A DNA stretch of 64,000 nucleotides. Origin: Phaeodactylum tricornutum CCAP 1055/1 (taxonomy: Eukaryota > Bacillariophyta > Bacillariophyceae > Surirellales > Neidiaceae). Under the pieces are notes generated by a model. It worked only from the letters and a program-made list of their open reading frames with translations, was not told the origin of the DNA and ran no database searches. The translations under genes and the position numbers were made by a program. Position 1 is the stretch's first letter. The number at the start of each line of letters is the position of its first letter. Below are positions 17,249 to 26,970 of this stretch, in pieces. The stretch lies in NCBI RefSeq assembly GCF_000150955.2, contig NC_011669.1, positions 2,052,993 through 2,116,992 on the forward strand. Reading direction: 5' to 3'.

Positions 17249-19153
17249 TCATTTCAAATCAGGCATAAGCTTCCGCAAGGCACTGTTAGGATTCGCTTTG
17301 AGATCCGCCATTTGTCCCGCTTCAACAATCGTTCCTTCGTCCAGCACCAGCACCATATCAGCGTGCTGCAAATTCTTGATATGATGGGTAATTAACAACA
17401 AACCCCGACCATTATCGTTGGCTTGACGACAGGCCACAATGGCGTCGGCGACGGCAGATTCGCCTTCGGCATCCAACGATGATGCTGGTTCGTCCATAAC
17501 CAAGACGACTGGCTCTGAAAGCAGCGCTCGGGCCAGGGCCAGTCGTTGACGTTCCCCACCTGACAACTTACTACCGTTGAGACCTACTACGAAATGAACG
17601 CCACCTTCCAGTTTGGAAACAAACTCGTCGCAGTTCGCCAGTGTCAAGGCCCTGCGGACCTTGTCTTCGGTTGCGTCGACTTGAGAATACCGTACGTTTT
17701 CCAAAACGGACATGTTGAACAGCGCTGTGGATTGGGGTACAAGTTGAACGAGGCTCTTTTTGCTTTCCTTATTCACCGTTCGGTAATCTCTTCCATCCGA
17801 TAGTTCAATACACCCCGACTGCGGCTGATACAAACCAGCGAGCAGACTCGAAATGGTCGACTTGCCACTCCCATTTCTACCGACCAATGCGACCACCTTT
17901 CCGCGTGTCAGTTCGAACGAAATACTGTGCAATACTCGACTACCGGTTGACTGATAGGTAAAACTGACGTTACGCAGGGCGATCGATTCGATCTGGCTCA
18001 CATCCACCGCAACACATTCAACCGTGGTGTCTTGTGCAGTGGCGTTCGACACCGAATCATTTGTCGCGTCTATATCGGTCAATTGGTAGTATCGTTCCGC
18101 CGACACCATGGACTGTGTCAATTCATTGGCGGCCCGGACAATGCCACTGGTACCCAATCCGAGGAGGAACGAATACGTTGCAAAAGAGGTAAGCTGTCCG
18201 GAGGTCATACGTCCTTGCGCAACGGACTGTCCGCCGACGTTGACGACAGCGAGGAGGGCGCCAGAGGAGGCCGCAAACAAGAATCCCATAAAAGCTCCAC
18301 TTTGGATCGATGCGGCACGGGCCAATCGTAGGGACTCGTCCTGCATTTCTTCGTAGTGGTGCACCTCGTCGAGTTCACGGTTGGATATTTTAACGACATG
18401 TATGTGCGTCAAGCGCTCTTCAACGAAACTTGCCGTTGTAGTTGCCATTTCCCGTTGTCGCTGCGTCAGAGACTTGATGGATTTGCGGAGCAAGGTCGCG
18501 GCGGCGCCGACGAGAGGAATCACCGACAAACTGACCCCAAAGAGAGCAGGATTCAGTGTGACCATGTGATAGGTACTGAACAAGACAGAAGAACAAGAGC
18601 GTATCAGATTAGCCAGTGTCGTGGTGCGTGACTTGGCCATTGTTTCCACATCTTCGTCAAGAATATTGCCAATCGCTCCGGGAGAAACTCCCTTAATTTC
18701 AGGCACGGGTATATTTTGTTGAGCCGTGTCTTTCTCCTTGGCTTCTTCCGTAGCGCTATCGTGGACAGTCCCCATCTGAAACCACTCCAGATCTTTAAGA
18801 ATCAGGAGTGAGCGAAAGGCCCGTTTGCGGAGTCTCGCAGCAATACTTTCTTCGGCTCGTTGCAGCGTTGTGGTACGAATGAAACTCGCCACACCGCCCC
18901 CGAGGACTACCAGAGCGAGCGAGGGACCCAGCGAAGCGGTCAGTGACGCAGTGCTCCCTTTGGTACCGTCTGTTCCGGTAGACTTTTGATCAATCAGCTT
19001 GCCAATGAGACGAGGCAAAGCTTGATTCGACAGAGACGACGCCAACATGGCAAAGGTCCCCAGCAGCAAGGGACCAATTTCGGTCATCGTTTCGGCTCGC
19101 AAGCGAGCTACAATTGCCTTGCGTCGCTCCTTCCTGTGCTTATCGTCACCCAT
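17249..19153 (-). CDS. ABC half-transporter, ABCB (TAP/MDL) type
   Basis: This 634-residue half-transporter has a membrane domain of about six helices (residues 25-340) and one nucleotide-binding domain. Walker A is GRNGSGKST at about residues 431-439. The Q-loop is VQLVPQSTALF, the signature is LSGGERQRLALARAL near 531, Walker B is VVLVMDEPASSLD near 552, and the H-loop is LLLITHHIKNL. The order (membrane then NBD) and the coupling sequences fit the ABCB group that includes TAP, MDL and mitochondrial or vacuolar peptide exporters. Such proteins work as dimers. The short N-terminus has no clear targeting signal, so the membrane is unknown. The ATG at 19153 begins MGDDKHRKERRK. The gene has no intron. 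Confidence 0.92.
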   Translation of the reverse strand: MGDDKHRKERRKAIVARLRAETMTEIGPLLLGTFAMLASSLSNQALPRLIGKLIDQKSTGTDGTKGSTASLTASLGPSLALVVLGGGVASFIRTTTLQRAEESIAARLRKRAFRSLLILKDLEWFQMGTVHDSATEEAKEKDTAQQNIPVPEIKGVSPGAIGNILDEDVETMAKSRTTTLANLIRSCSSVLFSTYHMVTLNPALFGVSLSVIPLVGAAATLLRKSIKSLTQRQREMATTTASFVEERLTHIHVVKISNRELDEVHHYEEMQDESLRLARAASIQSGAFMGFLFAASSGALLAVVNVGGQSVAQGRMTSGQLTSFATYSFLLGLGTSGIVRAANELTQSMVSAERYYQLTDIDATNDSVSNATAQDTTVECVAVDVSQIESIALRNVSFTYQSTGSRVLHSISFELTRGKVVALVGRNGSGKSTISSLLAGLYQPQSGCIELSDGRDYRTVNKESKKSLVQLVPQSTALFNMSVLENVRYSQVDATEDKVRRALTLANCDEFVSKLEGGVHFVVGLNGSKLSGGERQRLALARALLSEPVVLVMDEPASSLDAEGESAVADAIVACRQANDNGRGLLLITHHIKNLQHADMVLVLDEGTIVEAGQMADLKANPNSALRKLMPDLK

Positions 19154-19877
19154 TTTTGCTCTCGAGTACCGGATCTAATCACGCCAACGAGAAACGGGAA
19201 GATTCTTGCTCGTCCTATGACACCATGGTTGTTGGGCCTTCGCATAGCAGAGGATGATGGACCCGTCACAGTCAGCTCTGACTGTGACGGGAAGGAGAAC
19301 GCTCACATAAACTGGTGGCAGACTGACGATCTTTGAAACCGGCGACGACCAAACGGTCCACAATCCATAGTGATAATTAGCGCAATCGTTGTCTGTGTCT
19401 TACAATTAATATGCGACATACACTGTCGTCATAGTCTTTGCCCGTCACACATTCACATTTTTCGATGCCTACATTTTTGGGATTCGTTCGGCAATGGCAG
19501 GTGATTTCTCTACCACTTCCTGAGAGACGTTTCAATTTAAAGTCAATCTTTCTTGGGAGACGGAAAGCACAACCAAGTCTACGTGTGACACATCAACACT
19601 AAGCTAGGCTTGCTCCGGTTTAACAGTGTCCCGAAGTCATTGCTCCGCTGTTTTGCCTCGTCGAGAGTGTGTGTGGCAGTGGCGAGGAATTGTCGACCGT
19701 GAGTGCATTCGCGAGGTTTGTGCAGTTACGGCGTGCGCGTCGAACGACGAATGCGTGCTATCCATCACACCCAAACTACCTAGATTCCCAACCTATTCCA
19801 CCCAGCCAACTCGCAGAGTGAACTATTTTAGACAAGCTCTCGTCTGATATCGCAACCGAACGAATAGGAATCGTAGC
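19154..19877. other. Divergent promoter gap with a perfect hairpin
   Basis: This 724-base gap lies between the ABC transporter (minus) and the RNF10-like gene (plus). The only structured feature is the inverted repeat at 19262-19291. Short frames here have no coding character. Confidence 0.55.
19262..19291. repeat. Perfect 14-bp inverted repeat with 2-base loop
   Basis: The arms are CCCGTCACAGTCAG at 19262-19275 and CTGACTGTGACGGG at 19278-19291, separated by CT. The palindrome sits 109 bases upstream of the ABC transporter start. It contains the ACAGTC/GACTGT core seen in other gaps of this window, in both orientations, so it may be a dyad binding site. It could also form a hairpin in a leader RNA on either strand. 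Confidence 0.6.
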
Positions 19878-22085
19878 ATGGTGCGAACGAATCGTGAGCG
19901 ACCGCAGGATTTGTTAAATTTCCACTTTCCCGTGTCTCCGTCCCAAGGCGTGCCTGACTCTCGGCCTGTCCATTCCGCCGGACGTGGTCGATCTGCATCG
20001 TCGAGGGGTGGGAGCGGTCGCCACCACCAACCCAGCAACAGTCGAATACCGCACCAAAATTCTGCGTCACACTATCGACGTACCAAAGAAGACCGCGCTT
20101 CGGCACGTAAGAAGGCGGCCTCCAACATGTTCTATCTCCATTCCTCACCCGATCACGCTTTTGTCCTCACGAGAAAACCAGCAAAACAAGCCCAGTCCTA
20201 CACCTTTTTGGGTTCCGATCAGGCCGTATCCTGGGAATCGGTACGCATCGTCAAATATCTTTCCACTGTCGAAAAGCAGCAGGATGAACGCTGTCCTATT
20301 TGTTTGGATACCTTTGCCTGCCCCCGCATTACCAAATGCGGACACATCTTTTGCCTCCCCTGCATCCTCCATCACGTACAGGCATTTGCCCAAGCACAAC
20401 CCTACGCCGCACACGGACCCCGATGTCCTTGTTGCGCCATCGCCCTGCACGTTCCGGATCTGCGACCGGTTCAGTTCGAGTGCGTCACGACACCCGCCGT
20501 GCATCATACCATCAGACTCGTCAAATTACACCGTGTCGCACACTCCGGTTGCCCGGCACCCTTTTTGCCCCGACCTGACATGCCCCGGCGATCGGCACCA
20601 CATGCCGCCCCGTGTCAAGTCGACGCCGATGCCTCGTACTGTCGTTTCAACTATGTCGATCCGGAAACCTACCGTGTTTTGCTCGAGTACAATCTGCAAG
20701 AATTGGCGGAACATGTCTTGTCGGGTACGCACGTAGATATCGCCGAGCGCAACTGTCAACAAATGGCTAGGAATCATGTTCAAAAAGAACGACAGATAGC
20801 GGCCGAAGAAGTTCTAGAAGAGTTGGCCCTGATGGAACGCTTTCAAGTTCCATCTGCGGGCATTTACCAACCGCAACCTAAGCAACTGCTATGGAAAACT
20901 TACGAGCAGATTGTGACTAAATTGAAGGAGGATACGACGCATTGCCCCTTAACTGACAAGATTGAGTCAGCCGCTGGTCTTTCGGCCATGGCTGCGCTGA
21001 AGTTGAGTGAGCCATACACTTCATCATCGACCATTGGCAAGGAAATTGGTCGTTTTCGCAGCAATTCAGTGGCCTCTTCAATCGGCAACTCAGTCGCAGT
21101 GGAAGGTCGATCACGAGCCAGTTCTACGATTTCTCACGATGATACCCTTAGCACGAATGGACCGCCTACTCAAGACAAAAAAAGAAAAGAAAAGAAGACC
21201 AGTCCAGTGGAGTCGAGCATGTTCCTAGATACCGATGAGAGTGCGTTTTATCAAGCAACAGACGGAACACTCTGTTTTCTTTCTGGATTCAATATGAAAT
21301 GTTTGCGGAAGGAGTTTTCCCCGAATATACCCGAAACGGATATACTGGAATCTAATGCCTCATCCCAGGATCGGCACAAAGTCATGCCATTGCCGGATGC
21401 TGTGGAGGGATCCATAGTGGAAATTGAGCGAGTTCACTTGTCACCCGAATCGCGCCAACGTCTAAGGTTTTTATCGCATTTGCCACTCTACGCTGATATT
21501 CTGTTTGTTGAGATCAATTTGGGTTCTTTATTGAGTAGCAATACTAAAAATGAGTTCAAGAAGGATTTCAGTAAGCGGAAACAGATCCGGTTAAGCCGAA
21601 TCAATGCCGAAAGAAAAGAGGACGAACGAATACGAAGGATTGAAGATGCTCGTATACTGGAATTGAAATCCAGAATTCAATGTATCGATCCCCACGACGA
21701 CTTTTTCCGGTCTACGCAGGACGCCGACGCCATAGCTGAGGTCTTGCGTGGCGACGATTTCGGCCCAGCCCTCGGTGACAGCCCCCCGGCGACAGCAGCT
21801 GCAAGCCCTCTCGGTCATGATCCAAGTATAAGTTTTTCAGCAATCACACGAACTGGAGGCGCGTTTCCAGCCTTCGCATCCAATGATACAAACTTTCCTT
21901 CACTCAGCACGAGCCCGGCGGCTCAACGAGTCCATCATCCAGTCCCAACATCATGGGGTCGCCCCAAGCCCATCGCCGCGCCTCCGCCACAACAAAATGT
22001 TTTATCTCCCAAGCCGTCAGGAAGCAAGAAGTCGAGAGGCAAGAAGGTGCTTCTTTTTTCCATGGGTGGTGGGCATGGGTACTGA
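19878..22085 (+). CDS. RNF10: RING finger protein, RNF10/Mag2 homologue
   Basis: The 735-residue protein carries a C3HC4 RING at about residues 141-190: CPICLDTFACPRITKCGHIF, then CLPCIL and CPCCAIAL. The preceding segment SWESVRIVKYL and the PRITKCGHIFC stretch match RNF10, an E3 ubiquitin ligase that in animals modifies stalled 40S ribosomal proteins. The C-terminus GKKVLLFSMGGGHGY is like the conserved RNF10 ending (KGKKVLLxSxGGxRxY), which strengthens the call. A charged coiled region (FKKDFSKRKQIRLSRINAER) lies near residue 560. The first 90 residues are basic and disordered. The gene is intronless, starts at ATG 19878 and is convergent with the DGDG synthase gene. Confidence 0.85.
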   Translation: MVRTNRERPQDLLNFHFPVSPSQGVPDSRPVHSAGRGRSASSRGGSGRHHQPSNSRIPHQNSASHYRRTKEDRASARKKAASNMFYLHSSPDHAFVLTRKPAKQAQSYTFLGSDQAVSWESVRIVKYLSTVEKQQDERCPICLDTFACPRITKCGHIFCLPCILHHVQAFAQAQPYAAHGPRCPCCAIALHVPDLRPVQFECVTTPAVHHTIRLVKLHRVAHSGCPAPFLPRPDMPRRSAPHAAPCQVDADASYCRFNYVDPETYRVLLEYNLQELAEHVLSGTHVDIAERNCQQMARNHVQKERQIAAEEVLEELALMERFQVPSAGIYQPQPKQLLWKTYEQIVTKLKEDTTHCPLTDKIESAAGLSAMAALKLSEPYTSSSTIGKEIGRFRSNSVASSIGNSVAVEGRSRASSTISHDDTLSTNGPPTQDKKRKEKKTSPVESSMFLDTDESAFYQATDGTLCFLSGFNMKCLRKEFSPNIPETDILESNASSQDRHKVMPLPDAVEGSIVEIERVHLSPESRQRLRFLSHLPLYADILFVEINLGSLLSSNTKNEFKKDFSKRKQIRLSRINAERKEDERIRRIEDARILELKSRIQCIDPHDDFFRSTQDADAIAEVLRGDDFGPALGDSPPATAAASPLGHDPSISFSAITRTGGAFPAFASNDTNFPSLSTSPAAQRVHHPVPTSWGRPKPIAAPPPQQNVLSPKPSGSKKSRGKKVLLFSMGGGHGY

Positions 22086-22186
22086 AAAAATACTGCACAG
22101 CATCAAATTATTTAGACTTTTTAAGAACTCATCATTTACTACCGTTTTTGAATAGAAGGAATTCGCTGGTTTGCAAATTTCTGGTG

Positions 22187-24574
22187 CTAATTGAAGGAAT
22201 GGGAAGATAGCGCTTTCTTCAACATCTTTCCGCTGAGTAAGCTCGTCACAAAATGGCTTTTCTGGGCGCTATCTACATGAAAGCGAGCAGCCTTCTCGCG
22301 TTTTTCCACTCTACCGGCCTCTTTTAACTTATCTGCTTCGTCCCGCGTCATCCCTGATGAATCGTACAGGCGATCAGTGGCGCCTTCCCAAGATAGCATT
22401 CGTACAAACTTGTCCGTCAATGGTTCCGGTTTGTTGGTCAGTGCGTACTGTATCTTACGTACGCAGTCATCCATGTCTTCGAACGCCAAACAATTTGGAA
22501 AGCAGTAAAAGAACTCATTGGAAGCTTTATGACAGCAGAGAGCATTGGTGAGAAAAGTGCCGCACTCGAGATGCCAAAAAGTTTATATCACAAAACGTAC
22601 AATGTTTCGGTAAAATCACAAATTTGCCCATAGCCAGCGCCTCCGCTGATGTTGTACACAAAACCTCTGTTATTGACATATTCAGAAAAATCTTATGGTC
22701 CGGAATATCTCTGACGACAATATGATCTTCGACACCAAGAAAACGAGCCGGAATTGGCGTTCGGCGCCACTTGAAACGAGAGCGGGCCGGTCCAAACATA
22801 AATGAAGGTACATTACTCCTGCTCCGCTTGCTTCCGATTTCGTCGGTTGACTTGTTTTCCGAGTTGCTCTCGCTACCGCCACCAAACGCACCAAATCCGG
22901 CCGACATGATCGATTCGATCATTTTCATGGCTGCACTGGCCGTCTCGGCACCGGTACTCAAAGCCTTACCGGACACATCGCCTAGGATATCCAGGGGTGC
23001 GTTATCGTCGGCTCCTTCCAAAATGTCCTCTTCTCCACTTATTTCAGAATTGGCTTCATCATCTGACTTGTATTTTTCTTTTCCTGCTAAATTTACATGA
23101 TGAGCTCTGTTTCTGGTAAGAATCTGTTCTCTAAGTGACTCGCTCTTACCGAAAACGTCGGCAGCTTGCGAGTCATCCATGGAATCGGTAGATTCGATTT
23201 GCGACAACGAGTCCGAAGAGTCGTCGCTCCTGTTAGAATTTGATTTGTGCCGCCCAAAGAAACCTCTTTGGATCGCTTTCATGTCGTCACCACCACCGTA
23301 AATATCCATTGCAAAATACTCCCCCGCCACTTCATGATAGGCTTCCTGTACTTCGAGCACTTTATCAAAACCCTTGGCCCAGATTAATTTGCCAACAAAG
23401 TAAACAGGAGCATGTGGCTTAGTAGTTTCGGACTTTCGTTGGGGAGGTGATAGAAACTCGGAACGAACCCCGTGAACATTGCTGGTGACTTCAATATCTG
23501 AATCTAGTGAAGGTAACGTGGCACTCAGGCGAACAAGGCGGTGACAGTAGGCTCGCACCACCAAGGAACTGAGCGCGTCCAACGCAGGTGCCGTCACGAA
23601 AGAAGTTCCCATTCCATATTGACGAATGTAGGCACCGTAGTTTGTGTGGAGCTGCAACAAAAAGAAAACCTGTTAGTTAAGTATAAATGTGGTGCTTGGT
23701 GTATGTATACTCCGCAACACAACTCACCACCCCAACCACATGTTTGAATTTGTGAGCCCAGCCAAGTCGGTCCACGTCCTGGTTTTCTTCGTTCTTTCCC
23801 ACTTTTGTTGGTAATCGGAACCAGTTCAAATGCTCTGGCTCTTCTAGAATGGCCACGTCTGCTTCTTTCTTAGGTATTAGGCTACAGATATCTTCCACTG
23901 GAAAGATGGAGCCAAATCCGTCGTGATACCGTCCTCTCCAAAACATGATGCGTAAATTCTGTTCCTCCTCTTGACGAGTCACGAAACAGCATAGTGAGAG
24001 ACACGAACATAGAAAGGACTTGCCGGGGCAATCCGTACGTACCTTCGCACTTGCAACGTTCCCGACAGTACTCTCGAATCCATTGCTCTTGGGCTTGCTT
24101 GCCCCCATCGTCAAAACACAAGGCATCTCCGTATAACTTTTTCCGGGATTTGATGTCTTCCAGCCAAGGAATTACCAAAGTGATACTATGCTTGGGACGT
24201 CCCCGCGTCAAATATAGGGCTCGCATTAAGGGATTAAGCGAAGTTCCCGTCCTCCACGGCATGGCGGCAGTCGTAACGACCCATATCTTACGATTCGTAT
24301 CCGACAAGTCGGATTCGCTGGTAAGGTTCCGGTCTTGTTCGGCTCGCGCTACATCAATCGGTTCTCCTTGATCATTGACGTGCTGTTTTTCCAAAAGCAC
24401 CACATCTTCGGAAGTTTTCGTGAGACGGGGTTGGACTTCCACCGCAGCAATGGGCGTCGCCACCTGGTCGTCCACGATCTCATCGTTGCGGTGATCGTCG
24501 TCAGCCCGGATTGGATCGGCGACTCGTATACCGGATTCCAACTCTTCCACTGCGTTAGCCTTTGCAGTACTCAT
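22187..24574 (-). CDS. DGD: Digalactosyldiacylglycerol (DGDG) synthase, GT4 family
   Basis: This enzyme transfers galactose from UDP-galactose to MGDG, making DGDG, a main thylakoid lipid, at plastid envelopes. I read four exons: 24043-24574, 23728-23969, 22601-23651 and 22187-22524, giving 720 residues. N-terminal motif: VVTTAAMPWRTGTSLNPLMR. Middle: FWRGRYHDGFGSIFPVEDI, then HVVGVLHTNYGAYIRQYG across intron 2. The donor fold follows with VYFVGKLIWAKGFDKVL and MDIYGGGDD. The end has SITEVLCTTSAEALAMGKF, with intron 3 splitting PKHSSNEFFYCFPNCL. An insertion of about 150 residues (22748-23255), rich in serine and acidic residues, interrupts the GT-B C-terminal domain between YGGGDD and ARFLGVEDH. 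No plastid signal peptide is obvious at the chosen start (MSTAKANAVEEL), as for outer-envelope family members. Confidence 0.9.
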
Positions 24575-25110
24575 GGTAAAGGAACGTCGATCGTGAATGC
24601 AAAGTAGGTTCTGCGCAAAGGAAGCAATGGTAGAATGAATTGGAACGTGAGACGCACAACCTCTCCCCACGGAAAAATGGAACGTTTCGAAGGAGATGGA
24701 AATGTCTCTGGTTGACTGTCCGTGTCGAGTTGTCCCAACGGATTGCCTTTTTCGTGTGTCACATGGAAAACAATGCGCAACTCCGTGACGATGCCGTCAA
24801 AAGTACCTATAAGTCACTCATTTCGTCACACTTGGTATTGACTTTGAATTTACAGTGAAACACAATCAAGTGCGACAACAAAGCCGACATGTATGTCGTC
24901 ACTTGTAGCGTATAATAAATATACGACAGACACACACCCACTGGAGATTTCCGAAAATGAACCCGACCGTCCAAACTTTTCTTCTTTTTGGACATCATGA
25001 ACGAAAAGCTCGAACCTCAGATGATTGTACGCATTCCCAGCATGACGTTAGCACTCTATCGTATCGGACAGTGAAAATCGCTCCCGAGTCCTCTTCCGCA
25101 GCAAATACAC
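24575..25110. other. Divergent promoter gap
   Basis: This 536-base gap separates DGDG synthase (minus) and the XRCC4-like gene (plus). The DGDG frame is open up to 24670 but without an ATG. No gene or repeat was recognised. Confidence 0.55.
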
Positions 25111-26481
25111 ATGTCTCTACCGTCCCGCGTAGTGCGGAAAGTGCGACGGAACGACGCCGATGGTTCCCCCGCTGCCCACGAAAGCATTCTTACCGTCACC
25201 GCCATTCCAAACGATGGCCAACCATCCGACGAAACAGCCTGGATTGTTTCCGTCGCAAACAGTCACGCAGTGTATCAATCCACCTTTACACAAGGGGAAA
25301 TCGGCAGGGAAGTTCAGGCGAAAGAAGAAGATGGTGCGGTGAACGCCTGGTTGTCGTATTTAGCTGGAGCCGGACAAACGGATCAGACAGAGCTGACTGT
25401 GAGCGAGACTCAAAATGCCAGCGAGATCAAGATGAACGAAACTGCAGATGGATTGTCGATTCAGATACTACAGAGCAGCAAGTCCGGTCTGATACGGAAG
25501 TTGTGGGGAGGAACTTTGGAGAAAAACCACACTCGTTCTGCTTTTGACGTATCCTTGACTTTGGTTGATGTGGTATCTGAAGAACAAGCTCGGTGCGCCA
25601 CCCTCCAACGAAAGCTGGAACGGATGCAAAGTGGTTTGTATGGATGGAAAGATACGGCACAAAAGCTCGAAGGGGAATGGGATCACGAGAAAAATGAGCT
25701 TTTGGGGAACTTTCTTACCCTCTACAACGAAAAGCACAACCAGGTGAAAGACCTGCAACGCCGAATTGATGAGCTTGCATCTGAGGTGGAAAAAGCTCGA
25801 GCGGCAGCTGGGTCCAGTGGCGGGAGCTCGAATACGCGGTTGGGAGGCGTCATCGACGATCAAGATTGCGAGCAGTACAATTCCGCCAGACTGGCCAATT
25901 CGGCAGTGGGTCGCAAGACAACCGCCAAACGGAAACGAACCATATCAGCTCCTGCCAAGAAAAAGCCAACCCCAGTAACCACGCTTTCAAGCCGACGAAC
26001 AAAGCATCGCACGGGAGCTATTAAATACTACGATAGTGATCTACAATCAAATGACACCAAACAAAGCATTGCACAAAAGCAACCAGAGAACAGCGAAAGG
26101 TTGACCGTTCCCGACTCGAATAAAGAATTAGCGCAGCAGAAAGACGACAATCAGCTTCCAAACACAAAGAAACCTAAGCGCAAGGACTCGTGGAGTTCAA
26201 GTTCCGATGAGAGCAAAGCTCAAAAGCATGTTGTCGAAAGACCTGCTGCGAATGCAAAGGTAGGAAGAGAAGACATGTCTTCTTCGGACAAATCCTATAC
26301 AGCCAATAAACCTGCCGCGAGTCGCTCAAATATCAGTCCGACAAGCAAAGCTAGCAGATCGGTCCCCGGCCCTTCGACTGATACACTTATCGACCCAGGG
26401 TTTCGGTCGAGCCTTGAGGCTCAGCTAGCGGCAATGCGGGCGGAGGAGGAGGACGACGACGAAAGTGCCCAGCGGGAGTAG
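25111..26481 (+). CDS. XRCC4: XRCC4-like non-homologous end-joining factor
   Basis: This 456-residue protein follows the XRCC4 plan: a beta-sandwich head, a long coiled-coil stalk and a disordered charged tail. XRCC4 dimers hold DNA ligase IV at double-strand breaks in the nucleus. Head similarity is seen at SVANSHAVYQSTFTQGEIGR against human DGHSAWTGTVSESEISQE. Stalk similarity is at YGWKDTAQKLEGEW and NFLTLYNEKHNQVKDLQRR, against human RDWNDVQGRFEKC and RFILVLNEKKTKIRSL. The tail has nuclear-signal-like KRKRT and AKKKP runs, many serines, and a final acidic cluster (EEEDDDES). The head-domain match is weak, so other XRCC4-superfamily members (XLF, PAXX, SAS-6) cannot be excluded. The stalk match favours XRCC4. 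The gene is intronless with its ATG at 25111. Confidence 0.7.
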   Translation: MSLPSRVVRKVRRNDADGSPAAHESILTVTAIPNDGQPSDETAWIVSVANSHAVYQSTFTQGEIGREVQAKEEDGAVNAWLSYLAGAGQTDQTELTVSETQNASEIKMNETADGLSIQILQSSKSGLIRKLWGGTLEKNHTRSAFDVSLTLVDVVSEEQARCATLQRKLERMQSGLYGWKDTAQKLEGEWDHEKNELLGNFLTLYNEKHNQVKDLQRRIDELASEVEKARAAAGSSGGSSNTRLGGVIDDQDCEQYNSARLANSAVGRKTTAKRKRTISAPAKKKPTPVTTLSSRRTKHRTGAIKYYDSDLQSNDTKQSIAQKQPENSERLTVPDSNKELAQQKDDNQLPNTKKPKRKDSWSSSSDESKAQKHVVERPAANAKVGREDMSSSDKSYTANKPAASRSNISPTSKASRSVPGPSTDTLIDPGFRSSLEAQLAAMRAEEEDDDESAQRE

Positions 26482-26959
26482 TACATCGGTACAAGAAATC
26501 ATGTTTTGCCGACATTTTCTGACCATGAGCAATAGATTTTGGCAATACAATGTTTCCACTTAAGAAAGCTTGAACACCTTTGCCACATTGCACCGACATG
26601 AAGCACACATATTCCGGTGCAGTCCGGACTTTTCCATTGGTACTCGACTCATCCTTGTTAAGAATGGAACCGTCTCGTCTGACCGTAAGGACACAACTGA
26701 AATAGACGCACTGTTCTGTCTGCATCGGGAAATTAATCAAAGATAAGAGATGGATCTAGAAAACGACCATAAACACGCCTGCATCGACGCGGTGCAGAGG
26801 CCGTAATAGAGAACTCTCATCTTTATCTAGAGCTCCAAATATGTACGAGACGACACTAGGTCCTTGTGGAATTGAATGAGGAGCGACGTAGAGTGCCTGT
26901 TGGTATACCATACGGTTCTTAAGATTTCCATTCACAACGACTGAAGGCAAGTTGATCAT
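26387..26959 (-). CDS. Possible small spliced gene between LipB and the XRCC4-like gene
   Basis: An ATG at 26959, only 11 bases after the LipB stop, opens MINLPSVVVNGNLKNRMVYQ. A TAG ends this frame after 67 codons, but the same frame reopens at once (from TEQCVYFSCVLTVRRDGS to LYRCTTPAGHF). A candidate intron with donor GTGTTT and acceptor GATGCAG (26721-26774, 54 bases) would remove the stop and join DAG to TEQ. The predicted protein, about 170 residues, has alternating beta-like hydrophobic patterns but no known family. Its 3' end overlaps the XRCC4-like coding end antisense by 95 bases, which is suspicious. It could instead be the LipB 3' untranslated region. Confidence 0.35.
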
Positions 26960-26970
26960 GGTGCATTATC

